The translations under genes and the position numbers were made by a program. Below are positions 25,556-34,784 of a stretch of 64,000 bases of DNA, piece after piece (the stretch's first letter is position 1; the number at the start of each line of letters is the position of its first letter). The DNA is from Deltaproteobacteria bacterium (lineage in GTDB: Bacteria > Myxococcota_A > UBA9160 > UBA4427). The notes below the pieces were generated by a model, which worked only from the letters and a program-made list of their open reading frames with translations, ran no database searches and was not told the origin of the DNA. Location: assembly GCA_029261855.1 (NCBI GenBank), contig JAJDAN010000062.1, forward strand, positions 25,256 to 89,255, written 5' to 3'.

Positions 25556-27004
25556 TCAGTCGTCGCTGCGCTCGCGCCGGTAGATGAACCACTGGTATCC
25601 GTCTCCGGCACCGTGCTCGAAGCTCTGGACCAGGCGATAGTGCAGCCCCGGAGCCGGTTCGTGTTCGACCTCCGGCGTGTGGCCCGCCTGCCAGTCGTGG
25701 CGCAGGTACCATTCCGGGCCCTGCGCGGGCCAGGCATCCCGCGTTACGTACGCGAGGGGGCGCCCGGAGGCGATCCGCGCGGCGTAGAAGCGCAGCACGG
25801 TCGCGTTCCGGAAGTCGTGGTCGCTCCCGATGACGAGAGCGGGGCCGCGGGTCTCCCGGTCGATGAACTGCACGGTCTGTAGGTAGTCGTTGCGGCCTTC
25901 GCGCAGCACCCGCACGCCGTGCCAGCCGTTCGAAAGAACGAAGAAGGCGAGGATCGCCGCCGCGATCGCCCGCAGGCCGGCGGTCCTGCGCCAGGCGGCC
26001 GCCAGCGCGACGGCCAACAGCAGATAGAACCAGGGGAAGGTCGTGACCAGATAGCGGGCATAGAGGAGCTTCGGGTTCGAGACGACGATGACCGCTGCGG
26101 GGGCCGCCACGAGCGTCACGGTGAAGAGCGCGACAGCGGGCCGGCGACCTCCCCGCCACAGGACCCGCAGCCCGGCGCCGGCAAGGCCGAGTCCTGCGAG
26201 CATGGCCGCCCAGGTGGCCGGGCCCCGGCGAGGCAGCGACATCGTTTGTGCGATCGCCTCGCGCAGGGCAACCCAGCGCTCGTAGCTGGGTCCTCCACCG
26301 ACGTCGACCTGGGCGTAGAAGCCGACGATCCACGCGGCCGCGGTGGCGATCGGCACCGCATGCAGCCAGCCGGTTCGCCGCAACGACGTGCCTCGGACGA
26401 CGGTCCACGCGACCGCCCCGGCGAGGGGGTAGACGAAGGTCGCGTGGGAGGACATGCCGAGGAGACCGACGCCCCACAGAGCGGCGACCCAGGCTCCGCC
26501 CGGGCGGCGACCGTGGGCTGGCTCGGCCAGGGACCGCGTGAGGTAGACGTAGGCGAGGCCGAACAGGATGGCGCCCGCGTAGCCTCGCGCCTGGGCGGAT
26601 GCCGAGACGAGTGGGAAGGAGGTGGCCGTGAGCGCGAGCGCGAAGAGCGCTTCGAGGCGACCCCAACGCCACGCGATGGCCGCCACCAGGCCCAGTGACA
26701 GTACGCCCGCAACCAGCGACGGGATCCGGAACGAGATCCAGTGTCCCGAGCCCACCACGTCGGCGACGGCACGGAGGTACAAGGTGTTCAGCGGGTGGTT
26801 GTTGTCGTGCTGAAGTCGCGTGACGACGTCGAGCGCGGAGCCCGCCCGCTGCGCGATCGCAAGGGACCAGACCTCGTCGAGCCAGAAGCTCTCGAACCCC
26901 ATCGCGACCCGCAGCGCGATGCCGATGCCCGTCAGGCCGGCGGCCACGAGCCAGAAGCGGCGAAGCGAAACGCCCTGCTCCGCGGTGTCCGAAGGCCCGG
27001 TCAT
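25556..27004 (-). CDS. GT-C membrane glycosyltransferase (ArnT/PMT-like)
   Basis: 482 aa with about ten transmembrane helices. The first periplasmic loop has the acidic motif FWLDEVWS (catalytic Asp-Glu), then HDNNHPLNTLY, both typical of GT39/ArnT-type polyprenyl-phosphosugar-dependent transferases. A C-terminal soluble segment ends in a Tyr/Arg-rich tail. It should transfer a sugar from a polyprenyl carrier to lipid or protein on the outer face of the inner membrane. Last gene of an FHA-kinase-transferase unit (43-base gap after the kinase). Regulation by phosphorylation is possible but unproven. Confidence 0.85.
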   Translation of the reverse strand: MTGPSDTAEQGVSLRRFWLVAAGLTGIGIALRVAMGFESFWLDEVWSLAIAQRAGSALDVVTRLQHDNNHPLNTLYLRAVADVVGSGHWISFRIPSLVAGVLSLGLVAAIAWRWGRLEALFALALTATSFPLVSASAQARGYAGAILFGLAYVYLTRSLAEPAHGRRPGGAWVAALWGVGLLGMSSHATFVYPLAGAVAWTVVRGTSLRRTGWLHAVPIATAAAWIVGFYAQVDVGGGPSYERWVALREAIAQTMSLPRRGPATWAAMLAGLGLAGAGLRVLWRGGRRPAVALFTVTLVAAPAAVIVVSNPKLLYARYLVTTFPWFYLLLAVALAAAWRRTAGLRAIAAAILAFFVLSNGWHGVRVLREGRNDYLQTVQFIDRETRGPALVIGSDHDFRNATVLRFYAARIASGRPLAYVTRDAWPAQGPEWYLRHDWQAGHTPEVEHEPAPGLHYRLVQSFEHGAGDGYQWFIYRRERSDD

Positions 27005-27047
27005 CGGAGGCAGAGCATAGTCGGCCCGGCGGATACCCTGACCGGGA

Positions 27048-28124
27048 TTAGGGCGCGATTACTGCGGGGCGTGTGGCGGCGCCTTCGGGAAGAGTCGGTC
27101 GCACGTCGATCAGCATCAGGCTGGCGACGGCGATCGCGCACGCGAGGGCGGCCAGCAACCAGCCGCCGATGCCCGCCCCCTCGCGCGTCGCCGGTACGGC
27201 GAGGCGGACCACCGTCTCGCCGTCCTGGGTCTCGTGCACCTGGCTGTCCCACAACCAGCACGCCAGCTCGGCCCGTAGGTCGGCGGGCGACGGATAGCCG
27301 AGCTGACGCTCGAGCTCTCGACGCACGCCGCTCGACGACGCCAGCCGCTTGCGCGCGCGTCCGCGCAGGCAGCCGCGAACGAGACGGGAGAACCAGCGCG
27401 GCGTCGCGGAGGCCCGTCTTCGCACACGGGTGTAGCGCTCGCGCAGCATCCGCTGGGTCAGGGATTCCTCGTCGTCTTCCCGGGGCTCGGGGTACGGGGT
27501 CTCGCCGGTGAGCATCTCGTAGACGACGACCCCGAGGCTGAAGAGGTCGCTGCGCGCGTCGACCCGCTCGCCCTGCATCTGTTCGGGTGACATGTACGGC
27601 GGCGAGCCCAGTGCGAAGCCGGGCATGGTGAGCGCCGGACCCGAGCTCGCGAGTGCGATGCCGAAGTCGGCGATCTTCACCTCACCCCGCCGGCCGAGCA
27701 ACACGTTCCGCGGCTTGAGGTCGCGGTGCACCGTGCCCTGGGCGTGGATCTCCTCGAGCCCGCGGGCCAGCGACAACGCGATCAAGGCGGCGACACGCGG
27801 CGGGATCGGGCCGGCACGCGAGATCGCCTCGTGCAGGTCCACGCCGGCGACGTATTCCTGGGCGATGTAGTCGTCGCCGCGATGCCGGAAGCAGTCGTAG
27901 ACGGCCACCACGTTCTCATGATGCACCGCCGCGGCAGCGCGGGCCTCCCGTTGGAAGCGCTCGGCCAGATCGTCGCTGTCGCTGAGGTCCCGGCGGATCT
28001 TCTTGAGCACGGCGGGACGATCGAGTGAGGCCTGGCGCGCAAGCCACACGACGCCCATGCCACCTCGTCCGATCTCACTCTCGACCACGAAGTTGCCGAG
28101 TACTCGTCCTGCCGGATCCGCCAT
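27048..28124 (-). CDS. Ser/Thr protein kinase, membrane-anchored, Hanks type
   Basis: 358 aa from the ATG at 28124. The kinase core is complete: glycine loop GRGGMGVV (19-26), Lys pair 41-42 in VLKKI, HRDLKPRN (133-140), DFG (153-155), PPYMSPEQM activation-segment end, and DLFSLGVVVYEMLTGETPY. A basic stretch, then one transmembrane helix at about 325-345 and a short periplasmic tail without PASTA repeats. An FHA gene ends 14 bases upstream, so the two form a kinase/reader pair. The targets are unknown. Confidence 0.95.
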   Translation of the reverse strand: MADPAGRVLGNFVVESEIGRGGMGVVWLARQASLDRPAVLKKIRRDLSDSDDLAERFQREARAAAAVHHENVVAVYDCFRHRGDDYIAQEYVAGVDLHEAISRAGPIPPRVAALIALSLARGLEEIHAQGTVHRDLKPRNVLLGRRGEVKIADFGIALASSGPALTMPGFALGSPPYMSPEQMQGERVDARSDLFSLGVVVYEMLTGETPYPEPREDDEESLTQRMLRERYTRVRRRASATPRWFSRLVRGCLRGRARKRLASSSGVRRELERQLGYPSPADLRAELACWLWDSQVHETQDGETVVRLAVPATREGAGIGGWLLAALACAIAVASLMLIDVRPTLPEGAATRPAVIAP

Positions 28125-28138
28125 CGGGTCGCCGCGGA

Positions 28139-28543
28139 CTAGCCGTCGATCTCGTAGGTCTTCGGGGCCCGCTTGCGGGCTTCGAGCACCAACTGGAACT
28201 GGTGATCGCCGACTTCGATGCGGTCGCCGTGCTTGAGCTCGCAGTCGAGCACCTTGCCGCCGTTCACATGAACGCCGTTGGTACTCGCGAGATCGCGCAG
28301 GTAGAGGGTGCCGCCCCGAACCTCGAAGGCCGCGTGCTCGCGAGACAAGGTCGAGTCGTCGAAGGCGAGCGTCACGCCCGGCCCGCGACCGATCGTCGTC
28401 TGATCCGACATCAGCTCGTACTCGTTGCCTGCGGTCGTCCCCGAAAGCGTCACGATGACGGCCCGGTGGCGCGCCAGGAACGCGTCGGGGTCCTGTACGA
28501 CCGGCGGCTCGCGCCGGACCTTCTTCGTGCGTCCGTCCTGCAT
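28139..28543 (-). CDS. FHA-domain protein paired with kinase
   Basis: 134 aa. The start is ATG at 28543, backed by SD GGGAGGT five bases upstream; the frame is open beyond but without signal. A 25-residue Arg/Lys-rich N-terminus is followed by one FHA domain: TTIGRGPGVTLAFDD (Arg), STLSREHAAF (Ser, His) and LASTNGVHVNGG (Asn). It is probably a phosphothreonine reader for the kinase encoded next. The stop overlaps a CTAG. Confidence 0.92.
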   Translation of the reverse strand: MQDGRTKKVRREPPVVQDPDAFLARHRAVIVTLSGTTAGNEYELMSDQTTIGRGPGVTLAFDDSTLSREHAAFEVRGGTLYLRDLASTNGVHVNGGKVLDCELKHGDRIEVGDHQFQLVLEARKRAPKTYEIDG

Positions 28544-28722
28544 GCGACCTCCCGCACCCAGATTCGGCCCGGCCAGCGCTCGGCTTGAGGTGCGAAAGCC
28601 CCGTCCGTTCGCGGCTGCTCGCGCACGCGCCGGCAAGAATCCCGGGCAGGCGGGCCGTCCAGCAGGGCTTTGCTTCCGTCTTCGCCTGGAATTCGGGCCG
28701 CCGGACGTCTGCGCGCCCGGGG

Positions 28723-28728
28723 TATGAT
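28723..28728 (+). promoter_or_regulatory. possible -10 box for the SnoaL-like gene
   Basis: TATGAT, 39 bases before the ATG at 28768, in the 224-base divergent gap with the FHA gene. No recognisable -35 box at the right distance, so weak. Confidence 0.3.
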
Positions 28729-28767
28729 GAAGGCCTGACACATCCCTCACACGACCGGGAGACCACC

Positions 28768-29187
28768 ATGGGAATCGCAGACCGCTATCAGGCCTACGCC
28801 GACGCCTTCGAACAGAGCGTCGAGGACGACGACTGGACGCGCATCGAGCCGTTCTTCAGTGAGGGCGCCGTCTACGAGGGAGCGCCGGCCGACGCCGTGG
28901 GACGTGAGGCGGTGATCACCAAGCTGAAGGGCGGCCTCGACGGATTCGACCGCAAGATGGACAGCCGCACGCCGGACTTCCAGCAGCCTGAGGTCAAAGG
29001 GGACACCCTCACCATGCGGTGGGCGGTCACCTACACGAAGGCGGGCGCGCCGGACCTGGTCATCTCCGGCCTCGAAACCGCGGTCTTCGAGGGCGATCGC
29101 ATCGCGCGACTGCGCGATGACTTCGACCCCGAAGCCGAGAAGGGAATGGGTGAATGGATGGCCGCGCATGGTGCCAAGCTGCAGTAG
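28768..29187 (+). CDS. SnoaL/NTF2-like protein
   Basis: 139 aa, full-length NTF2-like fold: an N-terminal helix (YQAYADAFEQSVEDDDW), a conserved FFSEGAVYEG hairpin, and a C-terminal strand set ending in a short helix (MGEWMAAHGAKLQ). Such folds include small-molecule isomerases, dehydratases and binding proteins. No catalytic residue pattern clearly selects a subfamily. It starts the run of catabolic-looking genes at 28.7-43 kb. Confidence 0.8.
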   Translation: MGIADRYQAYADAFEQSVEDDDWTRIEPFFSEGAVYEGAPADAVGREAVITKLKGGLDGFDRKMDSRTPDFQQPEVKGDTLTMRWAVTYTKAGAPDLVISGLETAVFEGDRIARLRDDFDPEAEKGMGEWMAAHGAKLQ

Positions 29188-30053
29188 TCGTTGCGGCGCT
29201 GCTGCTCGCGGGCGACGTCACGGCAGGAACACTGACCGGGATCAGCCAGAATCGGGTCGTCCAATCGACCACGACGGACGCGACGACCGGCTTCGAGTGC
29301 TTCGATCCGATCTTCGGCCCTCCCCTGCTCGGCTGTCCGGTCGACCTCGGCACCACGGTCAGCCATGACCCCCACGCGGCAGTGGACTTCGGCCTCTTCT
29401 CGGCAACGGCGGCGACGGCGGGTGGAAGTGCCAGTCAAGAGTCGGAGATTGGCCCGACCCTCGTGCGGGGAGCCGGCAGCGCCAACGTCAACGCGACCGC
29501 CAGCGCACCCACCCAACCGCCCTACCTGCTCATCACGCGCTTCGTCGACCCCGAGACCGAGGACGATTTCGAGGTCAGCGTCAGCCTGGATGCCCCGACC
29601 GCCTTCCGCCTGGACCTGTCCGGAAGCATCCTCTACCCGGACCCGGCCTTTCCGGTCGGGTGGAATGCAGCGCTGTCGATCCAGGTGAACGGCCCCGCCG
29701 GCTCCGTTGCGTCGTTCTCGGCGCTCCCGGATTTCGGATGCTTGTCGGACCCGAACACCCTGCTGTGCACGGTGACGCCCGCCCCGGTCTCGATCACGGG
29801 CATTCTCGAGCCGGGGACCTACAGCGTCGACGTCTCCCTCGTCACCGCGGCTCAGGGAACGTATCTCCGCAACGTGGGGCCCGTGGGTTCCTCGGCCGGG
29901 GGCGACTACAGCGTCGAGCTGCTGCTGCTTTCGCCCGTTTCCGTCCCGGCGCTCACGCCGTACGGGCTCGGGTTCCTGGTGCTGGCCCTGGCGCTCCCCG
30001 CCGTCCTCGTTCCCCGCATCCTGGGAAGTCCCCGCTCGACACGTCGAGCTTGA
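29154..30053 (+). CDS. exported protein with IPTL/PEP-CTERM-like C-terminal sorting signal
   Basis: 299 aa. The start at 29154 overlaps the previous gene by 34 bases. It gives a signal peptide (hydrophobic AAVVVAALLLAG, then DVTAG). The body is beta-rich and Thr/Ala/Pro-rich. The C-terminus is tripartite: VPALTPYGLGF, a hydrophobic helix of about 20 residues, then an Arg-rich tail (SPRSTRRA). This layout resembles the IPTL-CTERM signal (Pro-Thr-Leu, aromatic-Gly-Leu, TM, Arg) recognised by exosortase-type enzymes. No exosortase is in the window. Surface anchoring is inferred. Confidence 0.7.
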   Translation: MDGRAWCQAAVVVAALLLAGDVTAGTLTGISQNRVVQSTTTDATTGFECFDPIFGPPLLGCPVDLGTTVSHDPHAAVDFGLFSATAATAGGSASQESEIGPTLVRGAGSANVNATASAPTQPPYLLITRFVDPETEDDFEVSVSLDAPTAFRLDLSGSILYPDPAFPVGWNAALSIQVNGPAGSVASFSALPDFGCLSDPNTLLCTVTPAPVSITGILEPGTYSVDVSLVTAAQGTYLRNVGPVGSSAGGDYSVELLLLSPVSVPALTPYGLGFLVLALALPAVLVPRILGSPRSTRRA

Positions 30054-30070
30054 ATCTGGAGGCAACTGCC

Positions 30071-31039
30071 ATGCGCTTCGTGCTGCCGACCCGCGCCATC
30101 CTGACGAGCTTCTTGTGTGTGACGCTCGTGTCCGTGACGGTCACCGTCACAGCCGTTGCTGCGGACGACGACTGGTATCCGTCCCGCTACGGCGCCGAGG
30201 ACACGCTCGGCGCCATCAACGAGCTCTCCCGCGAGGGCGTCGTATCCGCGGCCCGGCTGGTCAAGACCGGCAAGACCTACGCGCTCGGGGTCGAGACCGG
30301 ACGCGACACTCCCGCCTACGGGGCGCGCGGCTTCCAGCTGTTCGCCGTGGCTCATGGAGATGGCACCGGGTCGACCCTCGGCACCAACCAGGTGACGGCC
30401 CACGACGATTGGATGACGGTCTGGCTCGGGGTCGGGACGCAAATCGATGGCCTCGGCCATCTGGGCATCAACCATCGCTACTACAACGGCAACAAGGCGA
30501 GCGACTTCTATGCGCCGACGGGCCTGACGAAGTTCGCCACCCACACCCTGCCCCCGATCGTGACCCGCGGCGTGCTGCTCGACATCGCGGGCCTCAAGGG
30601 GGTGCCCTTCCTCGAAACGGGAACGCCGATCCGCAGCCAGGACGTCAAGGACGCCCTGGCGCGACAGAAGCTGACGATCGGTCGCGGGGACGTGGTCATC
30701 CTGAACACCGGCTGGCAGCGCTTCGCAACCGACGACCCGGAGCGCTTTCTCGCCGGAATGCCCGGCCTGTCGGTGGAGGCCGCCGAGTGGCTCGCGGAGA
30801 AACGCGTCGTGGCGATCGGCTCGGACAACTGGGGCCTCGATGTGATCCCTGCGGAGAAGGAGGGAGAGCTCTTCCCCGTTCACCAGGTGCTGCTCGCCAA
30901 GAACGGGATCTACGTCCTCGAGAACATCCGGACCGACCAGCTGGTTGCCGACAAGGCCTGGGAATTCCTGTTCGTGCTCGGACAGCCGCGCTTCGTGGGC
31001 GCGGTGCAGATGGTGATCAACCCGGTCGCCATTCGCTGA
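30071..31039 (+). CDS. exported cyclase-family (kynurenine formamidase-like) hydrolase
   Basis: 322 aa from the ATG at 30071 with SD GGAGG. A signal peptide (1-31) places it in the periplasm. The cyclase fold is evident (WYPSRYGAEDTLGAINEL, GTQIDGLGHLG, GRGDVVILNTGW, IGSDNWGLDVIP). In the family's metal motif HxGTHxDxPxH, the position here reads GVGTQIDGLGH, replacing the second His with Gln. This is also common in the larger bacterial 'cyclase family' proteins. The substrate is unknown; it could hydrolyse an amide or lactone. Confidence 0.85.
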   Translation: MRFVLPTRAILTSFLCVTLVSVTVTVTAVAADDDWYPSRYGAEDTLGAINELSREGVVSAARLVKTGKTYALGVETGRDTPAYGARGFQLFAVAHGDGTGSTLGTNQVTAHDDWMTVWLGVGTQIDGLGHLGINHRYYNGNKASDFYAPTGLTKFATHTLPPIVTRGVLLDIAGLKGVPFLETGTPIRSQDVKDALARQKLTIGRGDVVILNTGWQRFATDDPERFLAGMPGLSVEAAEWLAEKRVVAIGSDNWGLDVIPAEKEGELFPVHQVLLAKNGIYVLENIRTDQLVADKAWEFLFVLGQPRFVGAVQMVINPVAIR

Positions 31040-31062
31040 ATCGCGACCGGAAGCCCGACCTA

Positions 31063-32055
31063 CTACAGCACGTGCGGCAACACGCGGTCCGTGAACAGAC
31101 CGAAGGTCTTCTCGCTGAGCGGCGACAGCAGCAGGTACGAGAGCGGAACCTCTTCTTCGAGACGCTGCAGTTGGTCGACGACGCGCTCGGGGCTGCCGTG
31201 GATCACGACATCCCGAAGGTAGTGGTCCACGGGGTCGAGATCCTCGTCGGCGTCGCCCCCGCGCAGGTGGCCGAGGACCTGCTTGTTGATGTAGGCGCCG
31301 GCGGTCCATTGGGCTCCGCGACGAGCGACGGCCTCCGCCTCATCGTCGGTCTCTGCGACCGCCACGAGCCGGCCCATGGGGATCTCGCGCCCCGCGAAGC
31401 TGTACCCGCCCTGGGTGAGCTGGTCGCGGTAGAGCGCGAGCTTGCGCGCGATCTCCGCGTGAGGCGAGTGGGGGTCCATCAAGATCGACAACCCCTTGGT
31501 GGCCGCCCATTCGATGGCTCCCTCGGAGCTGGCGGCGACCCAGGTCGGCGGGTGCGGTTTCTGCACCGGCTTCGGCAGAACCTCGACGCCTTCGTACTGA
31601 TGGAAGCGCCCGTCGAAGTCGAGCTTCTCGTTCTTCCAGGCCGCCAGCACGATCTCCACGGCTTCGCGAAACCGGTCGGCGCTTTCGTCCGCGGGGACGT
31701 CGAAGATCGCGAACTCGCGCGGGTCGAAGCCCCGGCCCGCCCCCCAGTTGATGCGGCCGCCCGTGAGAACGTCGAGCAGCGCGACCTCTTCCGCGATCCG
31801 CAGCGGGTGGTAGAACGCCGCCAGGGTGACGGCCGTCCCGATCCGAAGATTCCGGGTGCGCGCGGCGACGTGCGCGGCCATGACGTGAACCGAGGGACAG
31901 ACGCTGTAGCCCGTGAAGTGATGCTCGGCGAGCCAGACCGCGTCGTACCCCGTCTGGTCCATGATCTCGATGCGAGCCATCGCTCGCTCGTATACATCCT
32001 CGAGCGGAACACTGCGGTCGCGCCAACCAAAGAACTGCAGAACGCCTACCTTCAT
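31063..32055 (-). CDS. LLM-class flavin-dependent monooxygenase
   Basis: 330 aa from the ATG at 32055. A bacterial-luciferase TIM-barrel is evident: MKVGVLQFFGWRD start, YDAVWLAEHHFTGYSVCPS, RIGTAVTLAAFYHPLRIAEEVALLD, GRINWGAGRGFDPREF, and a C-terminal EVPLSYLLLSPLSEK. It uses FMNH2/F420H2 and O2 (inferred from family). Convergent with the cyclase gene and divergent from the permease gene. The substrate is unknown; it lies among other oxidative enzymes. Confidence 0.9.
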   Translation of the reverse strand: MKVGVLQFFGWRDRSVPLEDVYERAMARIEIMDQTGYDAVWLAEHHFTGYSVCPSVHVMAAHVAARTRNLRIGTAVTLAAFYHPLRIAEEVALLDVLTGGRINWGAGRGFDPREFAIFDVPADESADRFREAVEIVLAAWKNEKLDFDGRFHQYEGVEVLPKPVQKPHPPTWVAASSEGAIEWAATKGLSILMDPHSPHAEIARKLALYRDQLTQGGYSFAGREIPMGRLVAVAETDDEAEAVARRGAQWTAGAYINKQVLGHLRGGDADEDLDPVDHYLRDVVIHGSPERVVDQLQRLEEEVPLSYLLLSPLSEKTFGLFTDRVLPHVL

Positions 32056-32145
32056 GGCGCTGCAGGGTAGACCAATCGCGCGAAGCCGCCCCTCGCCGGC
32101 GGCTGGCGCGCCAGACCCCATCGGGGCCTTCATCGGAGGGAATGG

Positions 32146-33279
32146 ATGAGCACTCGGGAAGTCGAACCGGACGTGTTTCTGTCCCGCGCCGTCGAGCTCA
32201 CGGTTCGCATCGCGATCGTCGCGCTCCTGGTCGTCTGGTGCTTCCAGATCCTGCGGCCGTTCATCGTGCCCGTCGTGTGGGGAGCGATCATCTCTGTCGC
32301 CGTGCATCCCGCGCAGCTGTGGCTGACGTCCAAGCTCGGTGGGCGCCAGAAGCTGGCCGCGACGCTACTGACCGTGCTGGGCTTGCTGATCCTGCTGGTT
32401 CCGCTGGGCCTGTTTGCCGGGTCCCTGGTCGAGAGCGCGCAGGCCCTCCAGGCGCGCATCGCCGGCCAGCCCATCGCGATCCCGCCGCCGCCGGCAGATG
32501 TCGCCGATTGGCCGCTCGTCGGGAAGACCGTCCACGAAGTGTGGGCGGGGGCCGCCACCAATCTGGGGGACACGGCCAAGCAGTTCTCACCGCAGCTCAA
32601 GGCCGTCGGGGGCTGGGTGCTGGCGGCCGGCGCCGGTACCGGCGCTGCGGTGGTGCAGTTCGTCGTGTCCCTGCTGATCGCGGGCTTCTTCCTGGTGAGC
32701 GCGAGCGGAGGCGTGAGCGCCATCGGCGCGGTCACCCGCCGGGTCGCCGGCGCGGAGGGCGAGCGATATCTGGCGCTCGCGGCGCAGACGGTCCGCAGTG
32801 TCGCCGTCGGCATCCTCGGCGTCGCGGTCATCCAGTCCGCGCTCCTCGGTATCGGCTTCGTCGCAGTCGGGGTCCCCCACGCGGGCATCTGGGCGCTGCT
32901 CTGTCTGGGGCTGGCAGTCCTCCAGCTTCCGACCTTCCTCGTCGTGCTTCCCATCGTCTTCTACGCATTCTCGGTGGAGACGACGGCTGTCGCGGTCGTG
33001 TTCACCATCTGGAGTCTGGTCGCCGGGTTGTCCGACAACGTGCTCAAGCCGATCCTGCTCGGACGTGGAGCGACGGTCCCGATGCTGGTCATCTTCCTGG
33101 GGGCCATCGGCGGTTTCATCTTGTCGGGCTTCATCGGGTTGTTCATCGGCGCCATCGTGTTGTCACTCGGCTACGAGATCACCCTCGCGTGGATCGCGGA
33201 TGCGGCGGACGACGAGGGCGATGGCGAAGACCCGACCGCGCCGCGTGTCGCGCCAACCGGGGACGCCGAGCCCGCCTGA
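32146..33279 (+). CDS. AI-2E/PerM-family membrane permease
   Basis: 377 aa from the ATG at 32146, SD GGAGGG just upstream. Seven or eight transmembrane helices in the family arrangement: VELTVRIAIVALLVVWCFQILRP... with two N-terminal helices, a soluble segment, then a C-terminal bundle (LGRGATVPMLVIFLGAIGGFILSGFIGLF is split by short loops). The GGFILSGFIGLFIGA motif is diagnostic. The family ranges from AI-2 exporters to Na+/H+ antiporter-like proteins, so the substrate is not assigned. Confidence 0.88.
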   Translation: MSTREVEPDVFLSRAVELTVRIAIVALLVVWCFQILRPFIVPVVWGAIISVAVHPAQLWLTSKLGGRQKLAATLLTVLGLLILLVPLGLFAGSLVESAQALQARIAGQPIAIPPPPADVADWPLVGKTVHEVWAGAATNLGDTAKQFSPQLKAVGGWVLAAGAGTGAAVVQFVVSLLIAGFFLVSASGGVSAIGAVTRRVAGAEGERYLALAAQTVRSVAVGILGVAVIQSALLGIGFVAVGVPHAGIWALLCLGLAVLQLPTFLVVLPIVFYAFSVETTAVAVVFTIWSLVAGLSDNVLKPILLGRGATVPMLVIFLGAIGGFILSGFIGLFIGAIVLSLGYEITLAWIADAADDEGDGEDPTAPRVAPTGDAEPA

Positions 33280-33410
33280 AACGCGGTCTGCCAGATCTGC
33301 GCACGAATGGGTCCACAATCGGGGCCGCATTGTGCATTGCCGACGGGCGCTCGCGGGTGGCACCCTGAATCCTGCGCGGTCCTGCAGCGGACCCGACGGA
33401 GGCAAATGCC

Positions 33411-34766
33411 ATGAGCGCCGGAGCCGAGAAGGAAGTGCCGTTCCATCAGCAGGGGAACTTCCTGCCCGTCGAAGAGGAAGTGACCGCCTTCAATCTCGAC
33501 GTCGAAGGCGCTTTGCCGCCCGAGCTCACCGGCCTGTACGTGCGGCAGAGTGCCAACCCGATCACCGGATACTCGGAACACTGGTTCCTCGGCGACGGCA
33601 TGCTGCATGGGGTTCGTCTCGAGAACGGCCGCGCCGCGTGGTACCGCAACCGATACGTGAAGACGCCCTATCTGGACGACCCGGACATCCAGCGCATTTC
33701 CGAGCTCGGCCAGATCGACCGCACCGTCTCGAAGGCCAATACGTCCATCGTCAAGCACGCGGGCAAGCTGTTGGCGCTCGAGGAAGGGTCCTTCCCCTAC
33801 GTGGTGGACGACGAGCTCTGCACCCAGGGCATCGAGGACTACGCGGGCAAGCTCACGAGCGCCTTCTCGGCGCACCCGAAGATCTGCCCCGTGACGGGCG
33901 AGATGATCTCTTTCGGATACGGGCAGCTGCCGCCCTACCTCACGTATCTGCGGGTGAGCCCCGACGGCCAGCTGCTGCAGTCCGACGAGATCACCGTCGG
34001 CGGCCCGACGATGATGCACGACTTCGCGATCACCGAGCACTACGCGATCTTCATGGACCTGCCGGTGGTCTTCTCTCTCGAAGAGGCCCTCAAGGGCGCC
34101 ATGCCCTTCCACTGGAGCGACGACTACCCGGCCCGCATCGGGGTCATGCCGCGCGACGGTCGGGATGCCGACGTCCGCTGGTTCGACGTCAACCCCTGCT
34201 TCATCTTCCACACCCTAAATGCCTATGAACACGGCGATTCTGTCGTTCTCGATGCCTGCCGCTCGAGCGAGATGTGGCGCAAGGCCGGCGAGATGACCCT
34301 GGGCGGCGGCGAGCTGACCCTGCATCGCTTCACCTTCGATCTGGCCAGGGGCTCGGTCAAGGAGGAGACGGTCGACGAACGGGCGCTCGAGTTCCCGCGC
34401 GTCGCCGCGGGCCGTGTCGGCCTGCCCAATCGCTACGGCTTCATGCTCGACGTGGGCGAGGGGCCCGATGGGGGTCCGGCCTTCCACGGTGTCGTCAAGA
34501 TCGACCTGGAGACCGGCGCGTCCCAGGCCCACAAGTACGGCGAAGCGTCCGCCTCCGCCGAGGTGGTCTTCGTCCCCGCCGAAGGTGCGGACCCGAACAG
34601 CGACGAGGGCTGGCTGATGAGCTACGTCCACGACGAGAACAGCAACAAGACCGATCTCGTCATCCTCGATGCCAGCGATCTCTCGAAGCCCGCCGTCGCA
34701 AAGGTCAAGCTGCCGCAGCGGGTGCCGTACGGCTTCCACGGCAACTGGGTTCCCGACGAGAGCTGA
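33411..34766 (+). CDS. carotenoid cleavage oxygenase (RPE65/CCD family)
   Basis: 451 aa, full length. Non-heme Fe(II) dioxygenase that cleaves carotenoid, apocarotenoid or stilbene double bonds. Visible features: N-terminal LTGLYVRQSANPITG, HWFLGDGMLHGVRL, and His ligands in MMHDFAITEHY, CFIFHTLNAYE and the C-terminal GFHGNW. Convergent with the P450 gene (18-base gap). The presence of a P450 and GST next door suggests metabolism of an isoprenoid or aromatic; this is inference. Confidence 0.9.
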   Translation: MSAGAEKEVPFHQQGNFLPVEEEVTAFNLDVEGALPPELTGLYVRQSANPITGYSEHWFLGDGMLHGVRLENGRAAWYRNRYVKTPYLDDPDIQRISELGQIDRTVSKANTSIVKHAGKLLALEEGSFPYVVDDELCTQGIEDYAGKLTSAFSAHPKICPVTGEMISFGYGQLPPYLTYLRVSPDGQLLQSDEITVGGPTMMHDFAITEHYAIFMDLPVVFSLEEALKGAMPFHWSDDYPARIGVMPRDGRDADVRWFDVNPCFIFHTLNAYEHGDSVVLDACRSSEMWRKAGEMTLGGGELTLHRFTFDLARGSVKEETVDERALEFPRVAAGRVGLPNRYGFMLDVGEGPDGGPAFHGVVKIDLETGASQAHKYGEASASAEVVFVPAEGADPNSDEGWLMSYVHDENSNKTDLVILDASDLSKPAVAKVKLPQRVPYGFHGNWVPDES

Positions 34767-34784
34767 TTCCTCGCGGATGTGCGG

